Of a stretch of DNA of 35,020 nt, positions 21,756 through 31,413 are shown in pieces; within the stretch, counting starts at the first letter, position 1; each line of letters opens with the position of its first letter. The translations under genes were made by a program, and so were the position numbers. The notes beneath the pieces were generated by a model that had not been told where the DNA came from, searched no databases, and saw only the letters and a list, made by a program, of their open reading frames with translations. The stretch is from Rhodoferax sp. (GTDB lineage: Bacteria; Pseudomonadota; Gammaproteobacteria; Burkholderiales; Burkholderiaceae_C): the NCBI RefSeq assembly GCF_028714215.1, contig NZ_JAQTMS010000055.1, positions 1 through 35,020 on the forward strand. The letters are read 5' to 3'.

Positions 21756-24700
21756 ATGGACCTGAATGAGCAGGAAGCCCAACCGGGCTTCAATCTTTCG
21801 CGCTGGGCGCTGGACCACGCGGCGCTGACGCGCTACCTGATGGTGGTGCTGCTGCTGTTGGGTTTTGCCTCCTATTTCCAGCTCGGGCAGGACGAGGATC
21901 CGCCGTTCACCTTCCGCGCCATGGTGGTGCGCACCTACTGGCCGGGGGCCAGCGCGCGCCAGGTCGCCGAACAGGTGACCGACAAGCTGGAGCGCACCTT
22001 GCAGGAGGTGCCCTACGCCGACAAGATCCGCAGCTACTCCAAGCCGGGTGAGTCGCAGATCATTCTGGAGATCAAGGACTACTCGCGCGCGGCCGAGGTG
22101 CCGGGCGTCTGGTATGCCGTGCGCAAGAAGATCGGCGACATGCGCTACACCTTGCCGCAAGGCGTGCAGGGGCCGTTCTTCAACGACGACTTCGGCGATG
22201 TCTATGGCGTCATCTATGCCTTGCAGGCCGACGGCTTCAGCAACCCCGAGCTGCGCGTGCTGGCCGACAACGTGCGCCAGACGCTGCTGCGCGTGCCGGA
22301 TGTGGCCAAGGTGGAACTGTTCGGCGTGCAGGATGAAAAACTCTACATCGAGATCTCGCAGCGCCGTCTGGCGCAACTGGGACTGGACCTGAACCAGGTG
22401 CTGGCGCAACTGGGCCAGCAGAACGCGATTGAGCCGGCCGGCATCGTGCAGACGCCGCTGGACGCGGTGCAGCTTCGGGTGGCCGGCCAGTTCGAGGCGG
22501 AAGAACAACTGCGCGCGATGCCGATTCGGGGTGCTTCGGGCAACCAGTTGAGGCTGGGCGACATCGCGCAAATCCGGCGCGGCCTGGTGGAGCCACCGCA
22601 GGTCAAGGTCCGGCACCAGGGCGCCGAAGGCATTGCGCTAGGTGTTTCCATGGCCAAGGGCGGCGACATCATTGCGCTGGGCAAGGCCTTGAAGACGGCC
22701 GTTGCCGAGATCGAGAAAGGCTTGCCGGCCGGCGCCCACCTGTCGCAGGTGCAGGACCAACCCAAGGCGGTGGCCCAGTCGGTCAACGAATTCGTCGCGG
22801 TGTTGATCGAGGCGGTGGTGATTGTGCTGGGCGTGAGTTTCCTGGCGCTGGGCTTTCACACGCATCCGGGCGAGAAGCGCTGGCTGCGGCGCTACACCCT
22901 GGACGTGCGACCCGGGCTGGTGGTGGCCATCACGATCCCGCTGGTCATGGGCTTGACCTTTCTGGCCATGTGGTACTGGGGCATAGGCTTGCACAAGATT
23001 TCGCTCGGCTCGCTCATCATCGCCCTGGGGCTGCTGGTGGACGACGCCATCATCGCGGTCGAGATGATGGTGCGCAAGCTGGAGGAGGGCTACGACAAGG
23101 TGCGCGCCGCCACCTACGCTTACGAGGTAACGGCCATGCCCATGCTGACCGGCACCTTGATCACGGCGGCCGGTTTTCTGCCGATCGGCATTGCACGCTC
23201 CATGACCGGCGAATACACCTTCGCCATCTTTGCCGTGACGGTGATTGCGTTGTGCCTGAGCTGGCTGGTGTCGGTCTACTTCGTGCCCTATCTGGGCACT
23301 CTGCTGCTGAAGGTCAGAGCGCATGCGCCGATTGCCGCCGGACTCATGCCGGGCGCCGACGGCGTGGCGCACGAGATGTTCGACTCGCCGTTCTACAACC
23401 GCTTTCGCCAGGCCGTCAACTGGTGCGTGGCGCACCGCTGGAGCACCATAGCTGTGACGCTGCTGAGTTTTGTGCTGGGCATCGTCGGCATGGGCCAGGT
23501 GCAGCAGCAGTTTTTTCCGGACTCCAGCCGCCTGGAGATCATGGTCGACGTCTGGTTTCCCGAGGGTACTTCGATGGCCGCCAACGAGGTGACGACGCGC
23601 CGGGTCGAGCAGCGCCTGATGCGCGAGCCCGGCGTGCAGGCCGTCAGCACGTGGATCGGCTCCGGCGTGCCGCGTTTCTACCTGCCGCTGGACCAGGTCT
23701 TTCCGCAAACCAATGTGTCGCAGTTCATCGTCATTCCCAAGGACATGAAGCTGCGCGAGTCGATTCGCGTCAAGCTGCCGGCCTTGCTGGCGCAGGAATT
23801 CCCCGAAGTGCGGGGGCGCGTCAAGCTGCTGCCCAACGGCCCGCCGGTGGCCTATCCGGTACAGTTTCGGGTGATGGGGCCGGACCCGGCGCTGCTGCGC
23901 GAATACGCCGACGAGGTCAAGGCCATCCTGCGCCAAGCGCCCGACACGCGCGGCGTCAACGACAACTGGAACGAACCGGTCAAGTCGATCCGGCTGGAAG
24001 TGGACCAGGCCAAGGCGCGCGCCCTGGGCGTCAGCAGCCAGTCGATTGCGCAGGCCACGCGCACCGTTTTCAGCGGCAGCACGGTGGGTCAGTTCCGCGA
24101 CGGTGACCAGCTGATAGAGATCGTGCTGCGCCAGCCGCTGGAGGAACGCCGCGCGATCAGCGACCTTGGCAATACCAATCTGCCGACCGCCTCGGGCAAG
24201 GCTATCCCGCTGCTGCAAATTGCGAAACCGGTGTTTGCCTGGGAGCCGGGCGTGCTGTGGCGCGAGAACCGCGATTACGCCATCACCGTGCAGTGCGACA
24301 TCGTGGAAGGCATGCAGGGCGCCACCGTCACCCAGGCCTTGCTGCCGCAACTGCGGCAACTGGAGTCGCGCTGGCACGCCAAGGGGCAGGCCGGTTACCG
24401 CATCGAAGTGGCCGGCGCGGTGGAGCAAAGCAGCAAGGGTTCGGCCTCCATCGCGGCCGGCGTGCCCATCATGCTGTTCATCACCTTCACCTTGCTGATG
24501 CTCCAGTTGCACAGTTTCAGCCGCGCCTTGCTGGTGTTCCTGACCGGGCCGCTGGGCCTGGCCGGCGTCGCCGGGGCCCTGCTGCTGCTGGGGCGCCCGT
24601 TTGGCTTTGTGGCGCTGCTGGGCGTGATCGCGCTGATGGGAATGATCCAGCGCAACTCGGTGATCCTGATCGACCAGATCGAGCAGGACCGCGCGCGCGG

Positions 24701-24935
24701 CGTGCCGGCCTGGGATGCGATCGTGGAGTCCGCGGTGCGGCGCCTGCGCCCGATCGTGCTGACCGCCGCGGCGGCAGTGCTGGCCATGATTCCGCTGTCG
24801 CGCAGCGTCTTCTGGGGACCGATGGCGGTGGCCATCATGGGCGGCCTGATCGTAGCCACGGCGCTCACCTTGCTGGCCTTGCCGGCCATGTACGCGGCCT
24901 GGTTCCGGGTCCGGCGCGAGGCGCCGGCGCCCTGA
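21756..24935 (+). CDS. RND efflux pump inner-membrane subunit
   Basis: This encodes 1059 residues, the usual length for a hydrophobe/amphiphile-type RND pump (PF00873). It starts one base after the adaptor stop. The N-terminal TM1 (LMVVLLLLGFASYFQLGQ) is followed by the porter loop containing DEDPPFTFRAMVVRTYWPGA. The proton-relay pair in TM4 is present (GLLVDDAIIAVEMM, Asp429 and Asp430). In TM10 the lysine found in AcrB is replaced by arginine (GMIQRNSVILID, Arg966), as in a distinct branch that I recall includes TriC/MexK-like pumps. The large second periplasmic loop holds FFPDSSRLEIMVDVWFPEGT. Such pumps expel drugs, detergents or triclosan-like compounds using the proton gradient. The substrate is not predicted. 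The gene converges with the Na/Pi gene, whose stop is four bases away. Confidence 0.94.
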   Translation: MDLNEQEAQPGFNLSRWALDHAALTRYLMVVLLLLGFASYFQLGQDEDPPFTFRAMVVRTYWPGASARQVAEQVTDKLERTLQEVPYADKIRSYSKPGESQIILEIKDYSRAAEVPGVWYAVRKKIGDMRYTLPQGVQGPFFNDDFGDVYGVIYALQADGFSNPELRVLADNVRQTLLRVPDVAKVELFGVQDEKLYIEISQRRLAQLGLDLNQVLAQLGQQNAIEPAGIVQTPLDAVQLRVAGQFEAEEQLRAMPIRGASGNQLRLGDIAQIRRGLVEPPQVKVRHQGAEGIALGVSMAKGGDIIALGKALKTAVAEIEKGLPAGAHLSQVQDQPKAVAQSVNEFVAVLIEAVVIVLGVSFLALGFHTHPGEKRWLRRYTLDVRPGLVVAITIPLVMGLTFLAMWYWGIGLHKISLGSLIIALGLLVDDAIIAVEMMVRKLEEGYDKVRAATYAYEVTAMPMLTGTLITAAGFLPIGIARSMTGEYTFAIFAVTVIALCLSWLVSVYFVPYLGTLLLKVRAHAPIAAGLMPGADGVAHEMFDSPFYNRFRQAVNWCVAHRWSTIAVTLLSFVLGIVGMGQVQQQFFPDSSRLEIMVDVWFPEGTSMAANEVTTRRVEQRLMREPGVQAVSTWIGSGVPRFYLPLDQVFPQTNVSQFIVIPKDMKLRESIRVKLPALLAQEFPEVRGRVKLLPNGPPVAYPVQFRVMGPDPALLREYADEVKAILRQAPDTRGVNDNWNEPVKSIRLEVDQAKARALGVSSQSIAQATRTVFSGSTVGQFRDGDQLIEIVLRQPLEERRAISDLGNTNLPTASGKAIPLLQIAKPVFAWEPGVLWRENRDYAITVQCDIVEGMQGATVTQALLPQLRQLESRWHAKGQAGYRIEVAGAVEQSSKGSASIAAGVPIMLFITFTLLMLQLHSFSRALLVFLTGPLGLAGVAGALLLLGRPFGFVALLGVIALMGMIQRNSVILIDQIEQDRARGVPAWDAIVESAVRRLRPIVLTAAAAVLAMIPLSRSVFWGPMAVAIMGGLIVATALTLLALPAMYAAWFRVRREAPAP

Positions 24936-24939
24936 AAAG

Positions 24940-26649
24940 TCAGGAGCGCGAGCGCCTTGATTCCGCCGGCCGCGCGGCCTGGCCCTTGACCGGGCGCGTG
25001 GTCTGTTCCACCGGTTCGCGCAACCGGTTCGGCGCCAGTGCGCCGGCCGTGTCCAGAATCGGATAGGCGATCGAGCAGATATGCGAGTTGATGCGTTTCA
25101 GGTCGCTGATCAAGTCGATGTGCAAGGAGCTGGTTTCCATGCTTTGCGGCGTGTTGACGGCCAGCCGCTCCAGGTGGCTGGCCGCGTATTCACGTTCCAG
25201 ATCCCTGAAACGCGTTTTTTCTTCCAGCAGCTTGCGCGCGTCGCGCACATTGCCGTCCAGGAACACGCTCATGCCCAGGCGCAGGTTGTCCACCAGGCGT
25301 GCGTGCAAGTCGGCGATCTCGGCCATGCCGGCCTCGGAAAACTCGCGTCCCGGCTTGATTTTCTTATTTTCGATATCTTCCAGCACGCGCTCGATGATGT
25401 CGCCGATCTGCTCCATGTTGATGGTGAAGCTGATGATGTCGGTCCAGCGATGGCCCTCGCTCTCGCTCAGCGCCTCGCGCGAAATCTTGGTCAGGTAGTA
25501 CTTGATGTCCGAATACAGCTCGTCCACCGTATCGTCCATTTTTTGCAGGGTCTGGGCCAGGCCGACGTCGTTGTTCTTGATCACGCCCAGAATACCCAGC
25601 AGCATGGTCTCGACCACATCGGCCTGGTGCATGGCTTCGCGCACGGCGCACGAAATGGCCAGCGAAGGGGTTTCCAGCGCCGAGGCGTCGAGATGGCGTT
25701 GCCGCCCGGCCACCGTGCTCTTGTCGACTTTCGGCAGCCAGCGCTCGACCCGGCGCGCCACCACCTGGGTCAGACCGATAAAGGCAACGCCCACCAGCAG
25801 GTTGAAGGTCAGGTGGAACAGCACCACCAGCATGGCTGGCTCGTGCATCCAGGGCCGCACGCTGTGCAGCCACAGGCTGACGAAAGGCGCAATCATGGCA
25901 ATGCCGACGATCTTGAACACCAGGTTGCCCAGCGGCACCTGGCGCGTCTCCACATTGGTGTTGAGCGTGGTCAGTACCGCCAGCAGGCCGCTGCCCAGGT
26001 TGGCTCCCAGCACCAGGCCCAGCGCGACGTCGATCGGCACCACGCCGGTGGTGGCCAGCGCGGCCGTCAGCAGCACCAGGGCCAGACTCGAATAGCTCGC
26101 CACCGACAACACGCAGCCGACCGTGATCTCGAGAAAGAAATCGCTGCTGAGCGACCCCAGCAAGGCTTTCACGGCCGGCGCCTGGGTCAGCACGCTGGCC
26201 GACTGGGTGACCAGGCGCAGCGCCAGCAGCATCAAGCCCAGGCCGATCAGAATGCGCCCGACGCGGCCCACGGTGGTGGATTGGCGCGCGATGAACAACA
26301 CCACACCGACAAAAATGAACAAGGGCGAGAGCCAGGACAGATCGCGCGAGAACACGACGGCCATCAGGCTGGTACCGACATCGGCACCCAGCATGACGGC
26401 CAGTGCCGAGGTCAGGGACATCAGGCCCTGGCCGACAAAGGACGAGACGATCAGGGCGGTGGCGGTGCTCGATTGCACCAGCGCGGTGACACCCACGCCC
26501 GACAGGAAGGCGGCCATGCGGTTGCTGACGCTCTTGGCCAGGATGCTGCGCAGGCTGGCGCCAAAGACGCGCACGATGCCGGTGCGCACCAGTTGCGTAC
26601 CCCAAACCAGCAGGGCAATCGCGGCGAGCAGGTCCAGCAGGTGCGTCAA
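24940..26649 (-). CDS. Na/Pi cotransporter family protein with C-terminal PhoU-like domain
   Basis: This encodes 569 residues from a TTG (26649-26647) with AAGGAAGAG upstream. The N-terminal half is the Na+/Pi cotransporter fold (PF02690), with two inverted repeats. The first carries the QSS motif (ALVQSSTATALIVSSFVGQG); the second reads SVASYSSLALVLLTA, so its Gln is absent. Related proteins have GANLGSG-type loops, present here. The C-terminal third (about 335-530) is helical and PhoU-like (VVETMLLGILGVIKNN, then DDTVDELYSDIKYYLTKISR and TINMEQIGDIIERVLEDIEN). Homologues import phosphate or act as regulatory transporters. It begins 24 bases after lspA and is probably the last gene of the ribF-ileS-lspA cluster. 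The missing second Gln makes transport less certain. Confidence 0.9.
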   Translation of the reverse strand: MTHLLDLLAAIALLVWGTQLVRTGIVRVFGASLRSILAKSVSNRMAAFLSGVGVTALVQSSTATALIVSSFVGQGLMSLTSALAVMLGADVGTSLMAVVFSRDLSWLSPLFIFVGVVLFIARQSTTVGRVGRILIGLGLMLLALRLVTQSASVLTQAPAVKALLGSLSSDFFLEITVGCVLSVASYSSLALVLLTAALATTGVVPIDVALGLVLGANLGSGLLAVLTTLNTNVETRQVPLGNLVFKIVGIAMIAPFVSLWLHSVRPWMHEPAMLVVLFHLTFNLLVGVAFIGLTQVVARRVERWLPKVDKSTVAGRQRHLDASALETPSLAISCAVREAMHQADVVETMLLGILGVIKNNDVGLAQTLQKMDDTVDELYSDIKYYLTKISREALSESEGHRWTDIISFTINMEQIGDIIERVLEDIENKKIKPGREFSEAGMAEIADLHARLVDNLRLGMSVFLDGNVRDARKLLEEKTRFRDLEREYAASHLERLAVNTPQSMETSSLHIDLISDLKRINSHICSIAYPILDTAGALAPNRLREPVEQTTRPVKGQAARPAESRRSRS

Positions 26650-26673
26650 CGTCTCTTCCTTCTTGAATCAGAT

Positions 26674-27192
26674 CTAGCGCGCGCGCCGCACGCGCAACAG
26701 TTCGTCCAGGATCAGGCAGGCGGCGCCCAGGCTGATGGCGCTGTCGGCGACATTGAAGGCCGGAAAATGCCCCATCGGGAACAGGGGTGCCAGCCAGCGC
26801 CAATGGAAGTCCAGGAAGTCCACCACGTGGCCATACAGCAGGCGGTCGATCACATTGCCCAGGGCGCCGCCCAGGATACAGGCCAGCGCAAAGGAAAACA
26901 ACTTCTGACCGCTGTGCGATCTGAGCAACCAGACAATCACGCTGGCTGCCAGCACCCCGATGCCGGTGAAAAACCAGCGTTGCCAGCCGGCCGCCCCATT
27001 CAAGAACGAAAACGCGGCGCCGCTGTTGTGCCAGCGAACCAGGTTGAAGAAGCTGGTCACCTGGGTGCTGTCACCCAGCTGGTAGAAGCCGGTGATCAGC
27101 ACCTTGGTGAATTGGTCCGCGATCACGATGACGAGGGCCAGCCCCAGCCATTGCAGCATGCCGCCCGTGCCGGTAGAGGATTTGCGGGCCAT
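26674..27192 (-). CDS. lspA: Lipoprotein signal peptidase (signal peptidase II)
   Basis: This encodes 172 residues. The ATG shares one base with the ileS stop codon (TGATG), the usual coupling of these genes. The enzyme sits in the inner membrane with four TM helices and cleaves the signal peptide of diacylglyceryl-modified prolipoproteins just before the lipidated cysteine. The conserved motifs are all visible: DQFTKVLI near the start, [16 protein letters not shown], the catalytic-Asp motifs [20 protein letters not shown] and [13 protein letters not shown]. The length is a little above the E. coli protein. Several lipoproteins in this window (4162, 6906, 20603, 32044) should be its substrates. 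Confidence 0.96.
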   Translation of the reverse strand: MARKSSTGTGGMLQWLGLALVIVIADQFTKVLITGFYQLGDSTQVTSFFNLVRWHNSGAAFSFLNGAAGWQRWFFTGIGVLAASVIVWLLRSHSGQKLFSFALACILGGALGNVIDRLLYGHVVDFLDFHWRWLAPLFPMGHFPAFNVADSAISLGAACLILDELLRVRRAR

Positions 27193-30104
27193 CAGGCAAA
27201 CTTCCGTTCTTCGCCGGCGCCAAACAGGTTGCTGGTGCAGCGGCCGCACAGGGTCGGGTGCGCCGGGTCATGGCCGACATCGTCGCGGTAATGCCAGCAA
27301 CGCTCGCATTTGACAGCCTGCGAAGTGCTGGCCGCCGTCGCCAGCGCCTCGCCCGCCAGCAGTTCGACGCCGGACGTGATGAAGACAAACTTCAGATCGT
27401 CACCCAGACTTGCCAGCAGCGCATGGTCGTCCGCGGCAACGCTGAGCGCTACCTTGGCTTGCAGTGACGAGCCGACTTGGCCGTCGGCCCGCAAGGCTTC
27501 GATGTCCTTGTTCACCACATCACGAATCTCGCGGATGCGACCCCACTTGGCCAGCAAGGCGCTGTCCGGCGCGGCAAGATCCGAATAAGTGTCCATGAAG
27601 ATAGAGGCTCTGGTCGACGCTGGTGTTTTTCCCGCGGCCCCCAGCACAGCCCAGGCTTCCTCGGCGGTGAAGCTCAGGAACGGCGCCATCCAGCGCAGCA
27701 TGGCCTGGGTGATGCTCCACAAGGCGGTCTGGGCACTGCGTCGTGCCAGCGATTTGGGAGCGCTAGTGTAGAGCCGATCCTTCAGGATGTCGAGGTAGAA
27801 GGAACCCAGGTCCTCGCTGCAATAGAGTTGCAGTTTCCCGACCACCGGGTGGAACTCATAGACCTCGTAGTGCGCCAGAATCTCGGCCTGCAGCTGGGCC
27901 GCGCGGCTCAGTGCGTAGCGGTCGATCTCCAGCATGTCCTGAAGTTCGACCGGGTCCGAGGCGGGGTCGAAGTCGCTGACGTTGGCCAGCAGGAATTTGA
28001 GCGTGTTGCGGATGCGCCGGTAAGTGTCGACCACGCGCGCCAGGATTTTGGCGTCGATGGCCAGGTCGCCCGAGTAGTCGGTGGAGGCGCACCACAGGCG
28101 CAGGATTTCGCCGCCGTATTTTTGCGCCGACTCGCCCAGCGGCATGTAGTTGCCCAGGCTTTTGCTCATCTTGCGGCCGTTGCCGTCGACGGTGAAACCG
28201 TGCGTCAACAGGCCGCGATAAGGTGCCCGCCCGTTCATCGCCGCGCTGGTCAGCAGCGACGAGTGGAACCAGCCGCGGTGCTGGTCGTGGCCCTCAAGGT
28301 ACAAGTCGGCCTCGGGGCCGCTGTTGTGGGCGTTGGCCAGCGGACCGGTCGACTCGCTGTTGGTGGAGGCACCGGCGTCCGCCGCGGCACCGCGGTGGCT
28401 GCCGCGCAAGACCGTGTAATGGGTTGTGCCCGAGTCGAACCAGACTTCCAGAATGTCGGTGCTCTTGTCGTAGTGCTCGCCGCCGTCCGGACCCTGGCCC
28501 AGCACTTCGGCGGCGCTCAATCTGCTCCAGGCTTCGACGCCGCCTTGCTCCACGATGGCGGCGGCCTGGTCGATGATCTCCAGCGTGCGCGGATGCAGTT
28601 CGCCAGTGACCTTGTGCGTGAAGAAGGGGAGGTTGACGCCCCAGTTGCGCTGGCGGCTGATGCACCAGTCGGGCCGGCCGGCGATCATGTCGCGCAGCCG
28701 CGCCTTGCCGTTCTCGGGGTAGAACGAGGTCTGCTCGATGGCATCGAGCGCCAACTGGCGCAGCGACTTGGGCGCCTTGTCCTTGGTGAAAACGCCAACC
28801 CCTTCGTCCATGCGGATGAACCACTGGGCCGAAGCGCGGTAGATCACCGGCGTCTTGTGGCGCCAGCAATGCGGGTAGCTGTGCACCAGGTCGCTGCTGG
28901 CAAACAGGCGGCCGGCGTCGCGCAACGCGTCGATTACCAGCGGCGCCGCCTTCCAGATGTTCATGCCGCCAAACAGCGGCAGATCCAGCGCATAAACGCC
29001 GTTGCCCTGCACCGGATTGAGCACCTGGTCGTAGGCCAGGCCGTGCTTGATGCAGGAGTTGAAATCCTCCAGGCCATAGGCCGGGCTGGAGTGCACCACG
29101 CCGGTACCGTCATCGGCGGTGGCGTAGTCGGCCAGGTAGACCGGGCTGGCACGGTCGTAGCCGGCGTGGACGTGGGCCAGTGGATGCTTGAACTGGAGCA
29201 GGCCCAGCGCCGCGCCTTCGCAGGTCGCCAGCACGCTGCCGCTGAGCTGATAGCGCTCCAGACATTGCTCCACCAGGCTCTCGGCCAGCAGCAACAGACC
29301 GCGCGGCGTGTCCACCAGGGCATAGGTCAGCGCCGGGTTGAGGTTGAGCGCCTGATTGGCCGGGATGGTCCAGGCGGTGGTGGTCCAGATGACGGCGAAA
29401 GCGTCCTTCTCGATTTTGGGCAGTTTGAAGGCGGCTGCCAGCTTGTCCGGCTCGGCGCACAAGAAGCCGACGTCCAGGGTCTGGCTCTTTTTGTCGTCGT
29501 ATTCGATCTCGAACTCGGCCAGGCTGGAGCCGCAATCAAAACACCAGTAGGTCGGTTTCAGGCCACGGTAGACAAAGCCACGTTCCACCACGCGTTTGAG
29601 GGCGCGCAACTCATTGGCTTCGGTCGCGAAGTCCATCGTGCGGTAGGGCTTGTCCCACTGGCCCAGCACGCCCACGCGTTTGAAGTCCAGCATCTGCTGG
29701 GCGATCTGCTCGGTGGCAAAAGCGCGGCTTTTGGCCTGCACTTCAGCGCGGCTGAGGCCGCGGCCGTAGAGTTTCTCGATCGCGTTTTCAATCGGCAGGC
29801 CATGGCAGTCCCAACCCGGGATGTACTGCGCGTCCATGCCCTTGAGCTGGCGCGCCTTGACGATCATGTCCTTCAGGATCTTGTTGGCGGCGTGGCCGAC
29901 GTGCAGTTGGCCGTTGGCATAGGGCGGGCCGTCGTGCAGGATGAATTTGGGTGCGCCGGCGCGCGCCGCGCGCAGTATTTTGTAAATGCCTTTTTCGTCC
30001 CATTCCTTGACCCAGCCGGGCTCGCGCTTGGGCAGGTCGCCGCGCATCGGGAAAGGCGTGTCCGGCAAGTTCAGGGTACTACGGTAATCAACTTTTTCAG
30101 TCAT
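27192..30104 (-). CDS. ileS: Isoleucyl-tRNA synthetase
   Basis: This encodes 970 residues from the ATG at 30104; an earlier in-frame start four codons upstream is less likely. The class I signatures are present: HVGH in [16 protein letters not shown], and KMSKS in [15 protein letters not shown]. The CP1 editing domain lies in between, and the C-terminal zinc-ribbon motif is [11 protein letters not shown]...LCGRCTSN. The protein charges tRNA-Ile in the cytoplasm. Before KMSKS, the loop after [16 protein letters not shown] carries an extra stretch of roughly 20 residues rich in Ala, Ser and Asn compared with the E. coli enzyme as I remember it; it is in frame and probably a harmless surface insertion. 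The order ribF-ileS-lspA is standard in betaproteobacteria. Confidence 0.97.
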   Translation of the reverse strand: MTEKVDYRSTLNLPDTPFPMRGDLPKREPGWVKEWDEKGIYKILRAARAGAPKFILHDGPPYANGQLHVGHAANKILKDMIVKARQLKGMDAQYIPGWDCHGLPIENAIEKLYGRGLSRAEVQAKSRAFATEQIAQQMLDFKRVGVLGQWDKPYRTMDFATEANELRALKRVVERGFVYRGLKPTYWCFDCGSSLAEFEIEYDDKKSQTLDVGFLCAEPDKLAAAFKLPKIEKDAFAVIWTTTAWTIPANQALNLNPALTYALVDTPRGLLLLAESLVEQCLERYQLSGSVLATCEGAALGLLQFKHPLAHVHAGYDRASPVYLADYATADDGTGVVHSSPAYGLEDFNSCIKHGLAYDQVLNPVQGNGVYALDLPLFGGMNIWKAAPLVIDALRDAGRLFASSDLVHSYPHCWRHKTPVIYRASAQWFIRMDEGVGVFTKDKAPKSLRQLALDAIEQTSFYPENGKARLRDMIAGRPDWCISRQRNWGVNLPFFTHKVTGELHPRTLEIIDQAAAIVEQGGVEAWSRLSAAEVLGQGPDGGEHYDKSTDILEVWFDSGTTHYTVLRGSHRGAAADAGASTNSESTGPLANAHNSGPEADLYLEGHDQHRGWFHSSLLTSAAMNGRAPYRGLLTHGFTVDGNGRKMSKSLGNYMPLGESAQKYGGEILRLWCASTDYSGDLAIDAKILARVVDTYRRIRNTLKFLLANVSDFDPASDPVELQDMLEIDRYALSRAAQLQAEILAHYEVYEFHPVVGKLQLYCSEDLGSFYLDILKDRLYTSAPKSLARRSAQTALWSITQAMLRWMAPFLSFTAEEAWAVLGAAGKTPASTRASIFMDTYSDLAAPDSALLAKWGRIREIRDVVNKDIEALRADGQVGSSLQAKVALSVAADDHALLASLGDDLKFVFITSGVELLAGEALATAASTSQAVKCERCWHYRDDVGHDPAHPTLCGRCTSNLFGAGEERKFA

Positions 30105-30200
30105 GACAGATCTCAAGAGGGGAATAGGTGCTGGGGCTTGGTTTTTGGCGCAAGCCGCAAGGCTAACAAGACGCGGGGCCAGGTGCGTGGTCCAGCCCGG

Positions 30201-31175
30201 TCAAATTCGGGCCGCGAACCAATGGCGTGCCGCGTCGCAGTCCTGTCTTATCCCGCGCGTGAGGGCGTCCAGACCGTCGTATTTCAACTCGTCGTGCAGT
30301 TTGTAAAGGAGTTCCACGCGGATGATTTTACCGTAGGCTCCCTCCGGGCCCAGGGCGTCCGGCCAGTCCAGGCAATGGGTTTCCAGCAGCACCCGGCCGC
30401 CGTTCACATCGTTCGGGTCCAGCGAGGGACGGATACCCATATTGGCAACGCCTGGCAGAGGCTGGGCCGTCAAGCCATGCACCAGCACCACGAAGATGCC
30501 GCTGGCGGCCGGTTTCCAGTGCGCAAAGCGCAGGTTCAGGGTTTTGAAACCCAGTTGGCGTCCCAGTTTGCGGCCGTGTACCACATGCCCCGAGATCCGA
30601 TACGGCCGCCCCAGCAGCCGGGCCGCGTCATCCATGCGGCCCTGGCCCAAGGCGTCGCGCACGGCGGAACTGGAGACTCTCAAGCCATGCACCTCGTAGC
30701 TGTTCATGCGCGCCACGTCGAAGCCTTGTGCCGTGCCAACGGCATCGAGCAGCGCGTAGTCGCCGGCCCGCTTGGCGCCAAAACGGAAATCGTCGCCGAC
30801 CAGAACATACTTGGCGCCCAGTCCTCTGACCAATACCTCGTCGATGAAGGCCTGCGGCGAGTGCGCGGCCAACTGGGCATCAAAGGGCAGGACCACGGTC
30901 TGGTCGACGCCGCACTGGGCCAGATCGATCAGCTTGTCGCGCAGGGTGCCGATGCGCTCCGGCGCCAGCTCCGGCTGCTGCCTGACGGCGGCAAAATAGT
31001 CGCGCGGATGCGGCTCGAAGGTCAACGCGCAACTCGGCACGCCGCGCTGCTGAGCCTCGCTTTTGAGCAAGGCCAGCATCGCCTGATGGCCGCGGTGCAC
31101 GCCGTCGAAGTTGCCGATCGTGAGGGCACAGGTCTGATTCAGACCGGGGTGGTGAAAACCGCGAAATACTTTCAT
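30201..31175 (-). CDS. ribF: Bifunctional riboflavin kinase/FAD synthetase
   Basis: This encodes 324 residues from the ATG at 31175. The N-terminal FAD synthetase half carries ALTIGNFDGVHRGHQAML, the GDDFRFG loop and the SSSAVRDAL motif. The C-terminal flavokinase domain starts about residue 185 (GRPYRISGHVVHGRKLGRQL). In place of the usual PTAN the sequence reads KTLN (GFKTLNLRF): the essential Thr and Asn remain, but Pro and Ala are changed. The catalytic Glu is in LLETHCLDW. It phosphorylates riboflavin to FMN and then adenylates it to FAD. It heads the ribF-ileS-lspA cluster, with 96 bases to ileS. No FMN riboswitch was seen upstream. Confidence 0.95.
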   Translation of the reverse strand: MKVFRGFHHPGLNQTCALTIGNFDGVHRGHQAMLALLKSEAQQRGVPSCALTFEPHPRDYFAAVRQQPELAPERIGTLRDKLIDLAQCGVDQTVVLPFDAQLAAHSPQAFIDEVLVRGLGAKYVLVGDDFRFGAKRAGDYALLDAVGTAQGFDVARMNSYEVHGLRVSSSAVRDALGQGRMDDAARLLGRPYRISGHVVHGRKLGRQLGFKTLNLRFAHWKPAASGIFVVLVHGLTAQPLPGVANMGIRPSLDPNDVNGGRVLLETHCLDWPDALGPEGAYGKIIRVELLYKLHDELKYDGLDALTRGIRQDCDAARHWFAARI

Positions 31176-31413
31176 TGAACAGTTATCTTTTTGATAGCAG
31201 GCCACGCTTTTGATTCAGGCGCTGGAAGCCAAATTGTCACAAAATGAGGGTATATTGTGTCCTAGCCGTGAAGCGAGCCGTTTCGGCCGCATTGCGAGAG
31301 ACAATTGCATTTCGTGTGAATGGTTCTAATCAGTTGAGGACAGAGCCGGTTTTTGGGGTCGGAGCCCCATAACCACTGTCCGGCAAGGTTTCAGAAGTTC
31401 CAGGAGGCGTGTT
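31176..31413. promoter_or_regulatory. Divergent intergenic region with leader inverted repeats
   Basis: Both ribF and the HNH gene should have promoters here. An AT-rich patch with TATATT at 31251-31256 could be a -10 element for the HNH direction, but I find no well-spaced -35. GGACAG (31338-31343) pairs with CTGTCC (31376-31381), enclosing a GGGG...CCCC hairpin (31355-31368). This could be a structured 5' leader of the HNH transcript. No known riboswitch consensus was recognised. Confidence 0.35.

Noticed and set aside
22638..24512. A 624-codon open frame on the minus strand
   Set aside because: It is antisense to the RND pump gene, which has complete family motifs.
25081..27291. A 736-codon open frame on the plus strand
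   Set aside because: It is antisense to the Na/Pi transporter and lspA genes and rich in Gln and His without any domain, so it is a GC-driven shadow frame.
30105..30200. A T-box or other leader RNA before ileS
   Set aside because: No T-box motif is present, and such leaders are not expected in betaproteobacteria.
27477..31178. A 1233-codon open frame on the plus strand
   Set aside because: It lies opposite ileS and ribF, whose motifs are unmistakable. Its composition (many Gln, Arg, His, Ala) is that of a high-GC antisense frame.
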